In this document: one piece after another, positions 36,963 through 46,858 of the stretch
How the letters are laid out: each line of letters opens with the position of its first letter
Position numbering within the stretch: position 1 is the first letter of the stretch
Origin: Bradyrhizobium sp. 1
GTDB lineage: Bacteria > Pseudomonadota > Alphaproteobacteria > Rhizobiales > Xanthobacteraceae
Direction: 5' to 3'
Length of the DNA stretch: 64,000 nt
NCBI RefSeq assembly: GCF_023073315.1
Contig: NZ_JADPJH010000002.1
Location: 222,880-286,879 of the forward strand
Program-made: the position numbers and the translations under genes
Notes under the pieces: generated by a model
Seen by the model: the letters and a program-made list of their open reading frames with translations, nothing else
What the model was told of the DNA's origin: nothing
Database searches by the model: none

Positions 36963-38029
36963 GCGCGTCGATCGAGATCGCCGGCGTCAGCAAGGTCTAT
37001 GACGGCGGCGTGCGCGCGGTCGATGCGGTCGCGATGGACATCAGGCAGGGCGAGTTCTTCTCCCTGCTCGGCCCGTCCGGCTGCGGCAAGACCACGACAC
37101 TGCGCATGATCGCCGGCTTCGAGATCCCGAGCGCGGGTGCGATCCGCGTCGACGGCGCCGACATCACCCACGTGCCCGCGCACAAGCGCGACATGGGCAT
37201 GGTGTTCCAGAACTACGCGCTCTTCCCCCATCGCACCGTCGCCGAGAATGTCGCCTTCGGCCTGCGCATGCGCGGGCTCGACAAGGCGACCATTGCGGCC
37301 AAGGTGAAGGCGGCGCTTGCCATGGTCGAGCTGTCCGGCCTCGAGGACCGCCGCCCGGCGCAGCTCTCCGGCGGCCAGCAGCAGCGTGTCGCGCTTGCCC
37401 GCGCCATCGTGATCGCCCCGCGCGTCCTGCTCTGCGACGAGCCTCTGGGCGCGCTGGACAAGAAGCTGCGCCAGCAGATGCAGTTCGAGCTCAAGCAGCT
37501 CCAGAAGAAGCTCGGCCTGACCCTGGTGTTCGTGACCCACGACCAGGAGGAGGCGCTGGCGATGTCCGACCGCATCGCCGTGATGAACGGCGGCCGCGTC
37601 GAGCAGGTCGGCACGCCAACCGAGATCTACAACCAGCCCACCACGCGCTTCGTCGCCGACTTCATCGGCGACACCAACATCTTTCGCGGCGAGCGCGCCG
37701 GCCCGAACCTCGATGTGGGCAAGGGCCTGATCCTCGCCTTGCCGCCTTCGGAGATGCAGAGCACTGGCGTTCTCTCGGTGGCGCTGCGCCCTGAAAAAAT
37801 TCGTCTCTCGCCGCGTACTGACGCCGCCGTCACAGCGGGAAGCGCCGCCCGCGGCGTCATCGAGAGCACAAATTTTCTCGGTGGCGCGGTGCTCTATCGC
37901 GTCACGCTCGAGGGCGGCCATCGCGTCCTCGTGCAGCAGCCCAATGCAGGCACGAGCCGCCTGTTCGTTCCCGGCAACGGTGTCACGCTCGACTGGACGC
38001 CGGCCGATCTCGTCGTCTTGAAGGACTAG
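36959..38029 (+). CDS. ABC transporter ATP-binding protein, PotA-like
   Basis: 356-residue ATPase from the ATG at 36959, which overlaps the binding-protein stop. Walker A is GPSGCGKTT, signature LSGGQQQRVALARAI, Walker B VLLCDEPLGALD, H-loop VTHDQEE; a C-terminal TOBE domain begins near residue 285. The in-frame extension upstream of 36959 runs inside the binding-protein gene and is not real. Powers the importer formed by the three preceding genes. Confidence 0.93.
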   Translation: MSASIEIAGVSKVYDGGVRAVDAVAMDIRQGEFFSLLGPSGCGKTTTLRMIAGFEIPSAGAIRVDGADITHVPAHKRDMGMVFQNYALFPHRTVAENVAFGLRMRGLDKATIAAKVKAALAMVELSGLEDRRPAQLSGGQQQRVALARAIVIAPRVLLCDEPLGALDKKLRQQMQFELKQLQKKLGLTLVFVTHDQEEALAMSDRIAVMNGGRVEQVGTPTEIYNQPTTRFVADFIGDTNIFRGERAGPNLDVGKGLILALPPSEMQSTGVLSVALRPEKIRLSPRTDAAVTAGSAARGVIESTNFLGGAVLYRVTLEGGHRVLVQQPNAGTSRLFVPGNGVTLDWTPADLVVLKD

Positions 38030-38034
38030 CCCAC

Positions 38035-38721
38035 ATGAACATGCCATTGAAGCACCAGCGCATCGGAGTGGTCGTGATCGGCCAGAGCCCGCGCCCCACC
38101 GTCGCCTCCGAAATCGCCGCCGTGCTGACGCCGGGCATCGAGATCGAGCTGCGCGGCGCACTCGATGGCATGAGCCGCGCCGAGATCGACGCCATCCCGC
38201 CGATGGACGGGTACGACACGCTGTTCACGCTGCTGCCGAACGGCGATGGCGTCACCATCAGCAAGAAGGAAGTCGAGCGCCGCGCCAGCCAGCAGATCAC
38301 CCGCTTCAAGCACGAGGGCGTCGGCGTGACGCTGATGGCGTGCACCGGCAAATTTCCCAATCTTGCGGCCGATGGCCTCGTCATCCTGCCCTCGGCCATC
38401 CTGCACAATCTCGTCGAGGCCGTGCTGCCGAACGGCCGGCTCGGCGTGTTTTCGCCGCTGGCCGAACAGACAGCGCTGATCGACAAGAAATGGCAGCGCG
38501 AGGGCGTCGATGTGGTCGGCATCACCTTGCGTCCCGGCTCGGACGATACCGCGGTCGACGAAGCCGCGCGCACGATGGCGGAGCTCGAGCCCGATCTCGT
38601 GGTGATGGACTGCATCAGCTACACCAGCGCCAATAAGGCGCGCGTGCGCAAGGCCTATCCCGGTCCTGTTATCCTCGGCATCGCCGCCGCGGCCCGTATC
38701 GTCGAGGAGCTGGTGTCGTGA
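38035..38721 (+). CDS. AroM family protein
   Basis: 228-residue protein matching the AroM family (named for a gene beside aroL in E. coli, biochemical role unknown). The alpha/beta fold resembles the Asp/Glu/hydantoin racemase superfamily: IGVVVIGQSPRPTVASEI at the N-terminus, GVTLMACTGKFP with a central Cys (about C102), and VVMDCISYTSANKARV with a second Cys (about C192). The two cysteines sit where racemases of that superfamily place catalytic cysteines; assigning racemase activity is inference. It lies 6 nt after the ATPase gene and overlaps the DUF917 gene. Confidence 0.85.
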   Translation: MNMPLKHQRIGVVVIGQSPRPTVASEIAAVLTPGIEIELRGALDGMSRAEIDAIPPMDGYDTLFTLLPNGDGVTISKKEVERRASQQITRFKHEGVGVTLMACTGKFPNLAADGLVILPSAILHNLVEAVLPNGRLGVFSPLAEQTALIDKKWQREGVDVVGITLRPGSDDTAVDEAARTMAELEPDLVVMDCISYTSANKARVRKAYPGPVILGIAAAARIVEELVS

Positions 38722-39824
38722 GCAAAGCGGAATTGAAGACGATCAGCCTCGAGGAGATCGAGTCGCTCGCGGTCGGCGCCTGGATTCTCGGCACCGGCGG
38801 CGGCGGCAGCCCCTATCTCGGCCTGCTCAATCTGCGTCGGCTCTATGCCGAGGGTACCCGCGTGCAGTTGATGTCCCCGCTCGACCTCGATGACGACGAC
38901 TGGGTCGCCGTGGTCTCCAACATGGGTGCACCGCTGGTCGGACAGGAACGCCTCGCCGACAGCCGCAACATCGCGCGCGCCGTACGCATGCAGGAAGAGA
39001 TCAACGGCATCAAGTTCCGCGCCGTGATGTCGGTGGAGATCGGCGGCGGCAACGGCGTGCAGGCGCTGATGGCGGCCGCGCATCTCGGCATCCCCGTGGT
39101 TGACGCCGACTGCATGGGGCGCGCCTTCCCAGAGGCGCAGATGACATCGGTCGCGATCGGCGATTTGCGCCCCTACCCCTGCACGCTCTACGATCCGCGC
39201 GGCATCGAAGCGGTTGTAACGAAAGTGCCGACCTGGAAGTGGATGGAGCGGGCGAGCCGCAAGATCTGCGTCGAGATGGGCTCGATCGCCTCCACCAGCA
39301 AGGCGCCGCGCACCGGACGCGAGGTCAAGGACTGGGGCATCCACTTCACCACCACCAAGGCAATCGGCATCGGTCGCGCCGTGCAGGAGGCGAACCGTCG
39401 TCACGAGGATCCGATCGCGGCGCTGCTCGAAACCGAAGGCGGCAAGAAACTGTTCACCGGCAAGATCGTCGACGTCGCCCGGCGCACCACGGAGGGATTC
39501 TTGCGCGGCTCGGCGATGGTCGATGGCAGCGATGCGGATCGCGGCACGAAGCTCAAGCTCTCGTTCCAGAACGAATGGATCGTGGCCTGGCGCGGCGAGG
39601 ACGCCATCGCGACGTCGCCCGATTTGATCTGCGTGCTCGACAGCGTCAACGGCCACGGCATCGGCACTGAGACCATCCGCTACGGCCAGCGCGTCACCGT
39701 CGTCGCCCTGCCGGCACCACCGGTGCTGACGAGCCCCCGAGGTCTCGAATTCGTCGGCCCACGCGCCTTCGGCTACGACCTCGACTTCCGTTCACTCTTC
39801 TCGCCCGCTGCGGCCGGAGCTTAA
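38718..39824 (+). CDS. DUF917 family protein (S-methyl-thiohydantoin desulfurase-like)
   Basis: 368 residues, typical of DUF917. Family blocks are LAVGAWILGTGGGGSPYLGLL near the N-terminus, VSNMGAPLVGQE, and PVVDADCMGRAFPEAQMT with one Cys. From memory, Pfam has renamed the domain after an enzyme acting on an S-methyl thiohydantoin, which would fit the hydantoinase-like neighbour; the substrate here is unknown. GTG start at 38718 overlaps the AroM stop; the HyuA-like gene starts 6 nt after its own stop. The three enzymes are probably made together to process an imported compound. Confidence 0.85.
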   Translation: MSKAELKTISLEEIESLAVGAWILGTGGGGSPYLGLLNLRRLYAEGTRVQLMSPLDLDDDDWVAVVSNMGAPLVGQERLADSRNIARAVRMQEEINGIKFRAVMSVEIGGGNGVQALMAAAHLGIPVVDADCMGRAFPEAQMTSVAIGDLRPYPCTLYDPRGIEAVVTKVPTWKWMERASRKICVEMGSIASTSKAPRTGREVKDWGIHFTTTKAIGIGRAVQEANRRHEDPIAALLETEGGKKLFTGKIVDVARRTTEGFLRGSAMVDGSDADRGTKLKLSFQNEWIVAWRGEDAIATSPDLICVLDSVNGHGIGTETIRYGQRVTVVALPAPPVLTSPRGLEFVGPRAFGYDLDFRSLFSPAAAGA

Positions 39825-39830
39825 GACCCC

Positions 39831-41384
39831 ATGAAGCGTATTGGCATCGATGTCGGCGGCACCAACACGGACGCCGTGCTGATCGTCGACGAGAAGGTCG
39901 TTCATTCCGTCAAGCGCCCGACCACGGCCGACGTGACCTCGGGCATCCTGGACGCGCTGAAGGCGCTCCGCGCGGAACCTGCGGCCGCGGTGAAGGTGGA
40001 CGCGGTGGTGATCGGCACCACGCATTTCATCAACGCGGTGGTGCAGCGCCGCCACGTGCAGAAGATCGCCGCGATCCGCATCGGCATGCCCGCGAGCGCC
40101 TCGCTGCCGCCGTTCTGCGACTGGCCCAGCGACCTCGCGTCCCTCGTCAATGGCGAGATCTTCATGCTGGAGGGCGGCCACGATTACGACGGCCGACCGT
40201 TCATGCCGCTCGACATCGCCGGCCTCAAGAACGCGGCGCGAAAGATCAAGGATTCGGGCCTGCGCTCGGTCGCGGTGTGCTCGAGCTTCTCGCCGCTCGA
40301 TCCCTCCTGTGAGACGGCGGCCCGCGAGATCCTCGCGGAGATCTGCCCTGATGTCGCGGTGACGATGTCGCACGATCTCGGCCGCATCGGCCTGCTGGAG
40401 CGCGAGAACGCCGCGCTGCTCAACGCCTCCCTGCACGATCTCGCCATCACCACGGTCGCAGCCTTCCGCAACGCGATTGCCGACAGCGGCATCGATGCGC
40501 CGCTGTTCCTGACCCAGAACGACGGCACGGTGATGCAGGCCGAGATCGCCACCGCCTTCCCGGTGATGAGCTTTGCCTCCGGCGCCACCAACTCCATGCG
40601 CGGCGCGGCGCATCTGTCCGGCCTCGACGACGCCATGGTCGTCGACGTCGGCGGCACCACTTCGGACATCGGCCAGCTCCGTCACGGTTTTCCGCGCGAG
40701 GCGAATGCCGTGGTCGAGGTCGGCGGCGTCCGCACGCTGTTCCGGATGCCTGATCTCCTCTCGATCGGGCTCGGCGGCGGCAGCCATGTCGACGAGGATC
40801 CGGTTCGCGTCGGCCCACTCAGCGTCGGCTACCGCCTGACGTCGGATGCACTGGTGTTCGGCGGCTCGCGCCTCACCGCCACCGACATCGCGGTCGCGGC
40901 GGGCTTGATCGACATCGGCGACCGCTCGCGCGTCGCCAATCTACCGAAGCGGCTGATCGAGGCCGCGATGCGCGATGCCTGGCGCAAGCTGGAGGAAGAC
41001 ATCGACCGCATGAAGACCGAGGCCGGCGACGTGCCGCTGCTTGCGGTTGGCGGCGGCGCCTTCCTGGTGCCGGATCGCCTGCCGGGTATTTCCGAGATCG
41101 TGCGCGTGCCGCATGGCGACTGCGCCAATGCGGTGGGCGCCGCGATCGCGCAGGTCTCTGGCGAAGCCGATCAGGTGTTCCGCGACCTCAGCCGTGAGGA
41201 TGCGATCGCAGCGGCGCGCGATATCGCAGCCGACCGCGCCGTCCAGGCCGGCGCCGCACGTGACAGCCTCAAGACCGTCGATGTCGAGGACATGCCGATC
41301 GCCTATCTGCCCGGCAATGCGCTCCGCGTGCGCGTCCGTGTTGCAGGGGCGATTGCCGATCCGGATCTGCCCGCGGCGGCCTGA
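39831..41384 (+). CDS. Hydantoinase/oxoprolinase family protein (HyuA-like, standalone)
   Basis: 517-residue ATP-dependent amidohydrolase-type protein of the ASKHA fold. RIGIDVGGTNTDAVLI at the N-terminus binds phosphate; VIGTTHFINAVVQRR and MVVDVGGTTSDIGQLRHG are the second phosphate region, and the C-terminal domain contains LAVGGGAFLVPDRLPG. It matches the short (about 520 aa) group associated with DUF917 rather than full HyuA of about 690 aa, and there is no HyuB gene. ATP-driven opening of a cyclic imide or ureide is the family role. It ends the operon; a hairpin (41413-41430) follows. Confidence 0.88.
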   Translation: MKRIGIDVGGTNTDAVLIVDEKVVHSVKRPTTADVTSGILDALKALRAEPAAAVKVDAVVIGTTHFINAVVQRRHVQKIAAIRIGMPASASLPPFCDWPSDLASLVNGEIFMLEGGHDYDGRPFMPLDIAGLKNAARKIKDSGLRSVAVCSSFSPLDPSCETAAREILAEICPDVAVTMSHDLGRIGLLERENAALLNASLHDLAITTVAAFRNAIADSGIDAPLFLTQNDGTVMQAEIATAFPVMSFASGATNSMRGAAHLSGLDDAMVVDVGGTTSDIGQLRHGFPREANAVVEVGGVRTLFRMPDLLSIGLGGGSHVDEDPVRVGPLSVGYRLTSDALVFGGSRLTATDIAVAAGLIDIGDRSRVANLPKRLIEAAMRDAWRKLEEDIDRMKTEAGDVPLLAVGGGAFLVPDRLPGISEIVRVPHGDCANAVGAAIAQVSGEADQVFRDLSREDAIAAARDIAADRAVQAGAARDSLKTVDVEDMPIAYLPGNALRVRVRVAGAIADPDLPAAA

Positions 41385-41412
41385 CAAAGTCGGCCGATGC
41401 ATCCCTGCAACA

Positions 41413-41430
41413 GGTGGTCGAAAAACCACC
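41413..41430 (+). terminator. Hairpin after the hydantoinase-like gene
   Basis: GGTGGT-CGAAAA-ACCACC, perfect 6-bp arms at 41413-41418 and 41425-41430, 29 nt after the stop codon. No T-run follows, so termination strength is uncertain. Confidence 0.4.
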
Positions 41431-41526
41431 GCCGGATACCCGCATTCAGTCTTCTTCAACTCTTCGGTTGATGCCGGACCGACATCCCTCCCCCAGATTG
41501 CCGCGGCAACGGGAATGGAGTCGGTC

Positions 41527-42807
41527 ATGCGCGCAGCTATCGGAAGCGGAAGAGAGGGTGGTTCCCCCGGCAGGCTGTTTCGCGTGGGCATCTCCTGCCT
41601 TGCTCTCGTTGCCGCAACGGCCGTGTTTCAGACGGGCCCGGCCCGCGCGGCCGATTATGCTGCGGGTGGCGGCCTGATCAACGCCCCGTCCGGCCATGCG
41701 ACCGCGGTCGGCGACACCGCAACGACGACCGGTGTGGATGCCACCGCCTATGGCAATTCCAGCAGCGCCAATGGCGAAGCTGCGGTGGCGGTCGGCTCGC
41801 TAAGCACCGCGATCGGCAGCGCCGCGATCGCACTCGGGGGGCACGCCAGCGCGAACGGGGCTTCGGCCACCGTTGTCGGCACGAACAGCACCGCGATCGG
41901 CACCAACGCGACCGCAATCGGACAGGGCAACTCGGCCACCGGCAATAGCGCCACGGCGATCGGACAGTCCAGCATCGCGAACGGCGAATTTGCGACCACA
42001 ACGGGTCAGGTCGCAGTCGCACAAGGTCAGTTCACGACCGCGACCGGTGCGAGCAGCAGCGCCGTTGGAACCGCGGCCAGCGCGTTCGGTTACGACAGTG
42101 CCGCGAGCGGAACCGGCGCCACGGCCATCGGCACGCGCAGCGTCGCAAACGGGGATTCGGCAACGGCGCTCGGCAACGACAGCAGGGCCAATGGCGAGAC
42201 CGCGACATCGATCGGCACGTCGAGCCGCGCAACGGGCATCAACACCACTGCGCTCGGCGTAGCCAGTACGGCAGTCGTCGACGGCGCCACCGCAATCGGT
42301 GCCAATGCAGGCGTGGCCGGGGTCAACGGCACGGCGATCGGCACCGGCGCCAACGCGGCGGCCGCCAACTCCGTCGCCATCGGTGCCAACTCGGTCGCGA
42401 CGCAAGCGAACACGGTGTCGTTCGGCACGGCCGGCAACGAGCGCCGCCTCACCAATGTCGCCGCCGGCATCAACCCAACCGATGCGGTCAACATGAGCCA
42501 GCTCACCGGCCTCACCGCCGGCTTCCAGTCGCAGCTCTCAGGCCTCCAGGCCGAAGTCACCGCCAACCAGCGCGAGGCGCGCGCCGGCACGGCACTCGCA
42601 CTCGCCGCCACCGGCCTGCAATACGATCATCGCCCGGGCAAAGCCTCGATCTCGGGCGCGGTCGCCAACTACAAGGGACAATCCAGCCTCGCCGTCGGCT
42701 TCGGCTACGCGGTGTCGGATCGCTGGCGGGTGAATGCGGCGGTGACGTCGGCGCCGCAGGTGGGTGATTTCGGTGCCGTCGCAGGCGCGTCGTTCACGCT
42801 GAATTAG
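41527..42807 (+). CDS. YadA-type trimeric autotransporter adhesin (minimal)
   Basis: 426 residues. The ATG at 41527 has GGAG 6 nt upstream; other in-frame starts run into the previous gene. A signal peptide (ending near AARA, about residue 42) is followed by about 17 head repeats of 14 residues with the pattern ATAIGxxSxAxGxx (about 55-310), a YadA neck (NVAAGINPTDAVNMSQL, about 320-338), a short coiled coil (about 338-365) and a 70-residue YadA anchor barrel ending in aromatic-terminated GASFTLN. It should trimerise and display the head on the cell surface. There is almost no stalk, unlike long trimeric adhesins. Monocistronic, between two unrelated operons. Confidence 0.9.
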   Translation: MRAAIGSGREGGSPGRLFRVGISCLALVAATAVFQTGPARAADYAAGGGLINAPSGHATAVGDTATTTGVDATAYGNSSSANGEAAVAVGSLSTAIGSAAIALGGHASANGASATVVGTNSTAIGTNATAIGQGNSATGNSATAIGQSSIANGEFATTTGQVAVAQGQFTTATGASSSAVGTAASAFGYDSAASGTGATAIGTRSVANGDSATALGNDSRANGETATSIGTSSRATGINTTALGVASTAVVDGATAIGANAGVAGVNGTAIGTGANAAAANSVAIGANSVATQANTVSFGTAGNERRLTNVAAGINPTDAVNMSQLTGLTAGFQSQLSGLQAEVTANQREARAGTALALAATGLQYDHRPGKASISGAVANYKGQSSLAVGFGYAVSDRWRVNAAVTSAPQVGDFGAVAGASFTLN

Positions 42808-43287
42808 GGAGCGCGGCGACGCGGTCAAACAAAAAGTGTGAAAACAACCCCATGCACAGTAGCCGGGGATAGCGAAATCAACGGCTTACGCGGGGCGGTG
42901 CGCGGGCAGGCCACGAGGCTAAGACAGACCCGGCACCCGAGTGAGTCTGCGTCTACCGGCGCCGATGCCCTCTCCCACGCAGCAACGGGCATCCCCGATT
43001 TGACTCGTCGGGCAAAACAGGGGTATGATGCTAATATTCCGAAATCGCTACGGTCGCCTCGTCCTTCTCCCCTTGTGGAAGAAGGTGGCGCGTAGCGCCG
43101 GATGGGGGTCTCTATCCGCGCGATCGGCTCGCGAGATTCGTGTGCCGCGCTCGGCTCGCGAGATTCGTGTGCGGAGACATACCCCTCACCCTAGTGAGTC
43201 CGCGTCTACGAGCGTCGCTGCCCTCTCCCGCAAGGGGAGAGGGCGCTACAACGGGCGACGCGCGCCTCGAACGACGAGACTGGCCCC
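42808..43287. repeat. Intergenic repeat block with two family B copies
   Basis: A 480-bp gene-free stretch between the trimeric adhesin and the convergent peptide-binding gene. It holds one full palindromic copy (left arm near 43062-43111, right arm 43180-43244 ending in the hairpin CCCTCTCCCGCAAGGGGAGAGGG, written CCCTCTCCC-GCAA-GGGGAGAGGG) and a degraded copy at 42940-42976 that matches 43193-43229 at about 32 of 37 positions. A 20-bp direct duplication lies at 43125-43144 and 43152-43171. No coding potential was recognised. Confidence 0.75.
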
Positions 43288-44784
43288 CTACTCCCAATAC
43301 CAAGTCGAGAAATCGTTCTCGTATTGCGGCACGTCTTTCCAGACGCCCTTCAGCTTCTTGGCTGTGATGGTGATCAGCTGCGGCTGGTAGAGGTAGGCGG
43401 AGACCGCGTCGGTGGCGAGCATGCGCTGGGCGTCGCCGAGGAGTTTTGCGCGGGCGGATTCGTCGGGCGTCGACACGATCTGCTTGTAGAGCGCGTTGAA
43501 CGTCTCGTTGTTGTAGCCGAGATAATAGTCGGGCTCGGTGATCTTGACGAGATCGAACGGCTCGACATGGCTGACGATGGTGAGGTCGAAATTATGCGGG
43601 CCGTTGCCGGCGAACACCTGCGACAGCCATTGCGCCCATTCGACGTTCTCGATCTTGGCGATGATGCCGACCTTGGCGAGCTGGGCCGCGACGATTTCGC
43701 CGCCCTGCCGCGCATAGGACGGCGGCGGCAGCTTGAGCGAGAGTTCGAGCGGCGTGGTGACGCCGGCTTCAGCGAGCAGCTTCTTGGCCTTCTCGGGGTC
43801 GTAGGGGTTGATGCCCGTGGTATCGACGAAACCGAGCGCACCCGGCACATAAAAACTGCCGATCGGCGTGCCGAACCCGTCCACCGCGCCATCGATCATG
43901 GCCTTGCGGTCGATCGCGGCGAGGATGGCGCGGCGGACGCGGACGTCATCCAGCGGCTTCTTGCGCTCGTTGATCGCGACGATGGTCTTGGCCTTGGAGC
44001 CGCCGACCAGCACCGAGAAACGCGGATCGGATTTGAACTGGGGCAAGGCACGGGCCGCGGCGACGCGCGGGAATGCATCGACGTCGCCCGACAGCAGCGC
44101 CGCCACCTGCGCCGCTGGATCGGAGATGAAGCGGATCGTCACCTTCGCGAGCTTGATCGCGGCGGCGTTACGGTGGTCGGCCCATTTGGTCAGGGTCATC
44201 GAGGAGCCCTTGGCCCAGGCTCCCAGCTGATAGGGTCCGGTGCCGACCGGCTGCGTGACATTGGTGGCAGCGCTCTTCGGCTCGACGATCGAGGAGCTCG
44301 CCTGTCCCATCAGGAACGGCAGGTTCGGCTCAGAATATTTCATAGAGATCACGATGGTGTCGGCGTCGGGCGCGTCGACCTTCTCGAAAGCCTGAAACAG
44401 GCTCTTGTCCTTGTTGGTGCTGGTGGCGGCAGCGTTGCGCTCGAACGAGAATTTCACGGCGGCGGAATCGAAAGCCTCGCCGTTCTGGAATTTGACACCC
44501 TTGCGCAGCTTGAACGTATAGGTCTTGAGGTCGGGCGAAGCGGTCCAGCTCTCGGCCAGAAGCGGCGAGACCGTGCCGTCCTCGTTGATCTTGGTCAGGG
44601 TCTCATAGATGTTGTAGAGCGTGACCTCGGCGATCGCGGCGGCTGCGGCGTTGGTGGGATCGAGCCCCGGCGGCTCCAGCGCCATCGCCATGACGACGCT
44701 GTCCTTCTTGCTCTGCGCCAGTACCGGCAGCGGCGCTGCGGCAAGCGCGGCGGCAAATGCGATGATCGATAGTTTCCTGAACAT
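43288..44784 (-). CDS. Peptide-type ABC transporter substrate-binding protein (SBP_bac_5)
   Basis: 498-residue periplasmic protein with a signal peptide ending PLPVLAQ (about residue 24). The family 5 signature appears as LEPPGLDPTNAAAAAIAEVTLYNIYETLTKIN and LAESWTASPDLKTYTFKLRKGVKFQNGEAFDSAAVKFSFER, with YDPEKAKKLLAEAG later. It captures a peptide or amide for the four transporter subunits encoded upstream in the same direction. It is last in the operon, 53 nt after the OppF-like gene, which allows separate or attenuated expression. Confidence 0.93.
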   Translation of the reverse strand: MFRKLSIIAFAAALAAAPLPVLAQSKKDSVVMAMALEPPGLDPTNAAAAAIAEVTLYNIYETLTKINEDGTVSPLLAESWTASPDLKTYTFKLRKGVKFQNGEAFDSAAVKFSFERNAAATSTNKDKSLFQAFEKVDAPDADTIVISMKYSEPNLPFLMGQASSSIVEPKSAATNVTQPVGTGPYQLGAWAKGSSMTLTKWADHRNAAAIKLAKVTIRFISDPAAQVAALLSGDVDAFPRVAAARALPQFKSDPRFSVLVGGSKAKTIVAINERKKPLDDVRVRRAILAAIDRKAMIDGAVDGFGTPIGSFYVPGALGFVDTTGINPYDPEKAKKLLAEAGVTTPLELSLKLPPPSYARQGGEIVAAQLAKVGIIAKIENVEWAQWLSQVFAGNGPHNFDLTIVSHVEPFDLVKITEPDYYLGYNNETFNALYKQIVSTPDESARAKLLGDAQRMLATDAVSAYLYQPQLITITAKKLKGVWKDVPQYENDFSTWYWE

Positions 44785-44837
44785 GCGTAACTCCCAGCCT
44801 TCTCTCGTCCCAGCCTACGCCAATCTTGCAGCAGACA

Positions 44838-45838
<1,001 letters not shown>

Positions 45839-45842
<4 letters not shown>

Positions 45843-46858
45843 GCGGACAGCGCTCCCACATTCGCGGCCATCGAGACATCGGTGCGCACGCAGCGCACGA
45901 CGTGGCTGGGACCGACTTCGACCATCGGCGGCAGCGCCGTGCGGCATTTGTCCTCGACCAGCGGGCAGCGGTCGCCGAAGGCGCAGCCCGGCGGCAGATC
46001 GGCAAGCTCCGGCACGGTGCCCGAAATCGTCATCAGCCGCGTTCCCTTGCGTGCGCCGAGTTTTGGGCGGGCTCGGAACAGGCCCTGCGTGTAGGGATGG
46101 CCCATGCGGCGGAAGACTTCGTCGGTCGGCCCGCTCTCGACGACGGTACCGCCATACATCACCATCATGCGCTGCACGTTCTCGGCGATGACGCCGAGAT
46201 CGTGCGAGATCAGGATCATCGACATGCCACGCTCCTCGACGAGATCGGCGATCAGGTCGAGGATCTGGCCCTGGATGGTGACGTCGAGCGCGGTGGTCGG
46301 CTCGTCCGCGATCAGCAAATCGGGCTCGCAGGCGAGCGCCATGGCGATGGTGACGCGCTGGCGCTGGCCGCCGGAGAACTGGTGCGGATAGGCATCGATG
46401 CGCTTTGCCGGATCGGGCAGTCCGACACGGTCGAGCAAGGCGATCGCCTCGCGCCGCGCCTGCGCCGCCGAATATTTCTTGTGACGCCGCAGCGGCTCGG
46501 CGACCTGATGGCCGATCGTGTGCATCGGGTTGAGCGCGGTCATCGGCTCTTGAAAGATCATGCTGATGCGGTTGCCGCGCAGCTTGCAATAATCGGCATC
46601 GGCAAGGCCGGCGAGTTCGTTGCCATCGAGCCTGATGCTGCCGGTGATGACGGCGCTGTCGGGCAACAGGCCCATCAGCGACAGTGCGGTGACCGATTTG
46701 CCGCAGCCGGATTCACCGACGAGCCCGAGCGTTTCGCCACGCTTCAGCGCAAAGCTGACGCCACGCACGGCCTGCGCCGGCCCGCGGCTGGTGTTGAGGC
46801 GGACGCCGAGATTGCTGACGTCGATCAGCGGTGCGGTTGCGGGATCAGCCATCGTCAT
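45839..46858 (-). CDS. Oligopeptide ABC transporter ATP-binding protein, OppD/DppD-like
   Basis: 339 residues; Met3 is an alternative start. Walker [10 protein letters not shown], signature [16 protein letters not shown], Walker [14 protein letters not shown]-loop ISHDLG. The C-terminal extension ends with [17 protein letters not shown], the matching cysteine cluster to the OppF partner. Its start overlaps the preceding permease stop by 4 bp. Confidence 0.92.

Noticed and set aside
42940..43244. CRISPR-like repeats
   Set aside because: Copies are few, irregularly spaced and palindromic over their length; there are no uniform spacers and no cas genes.
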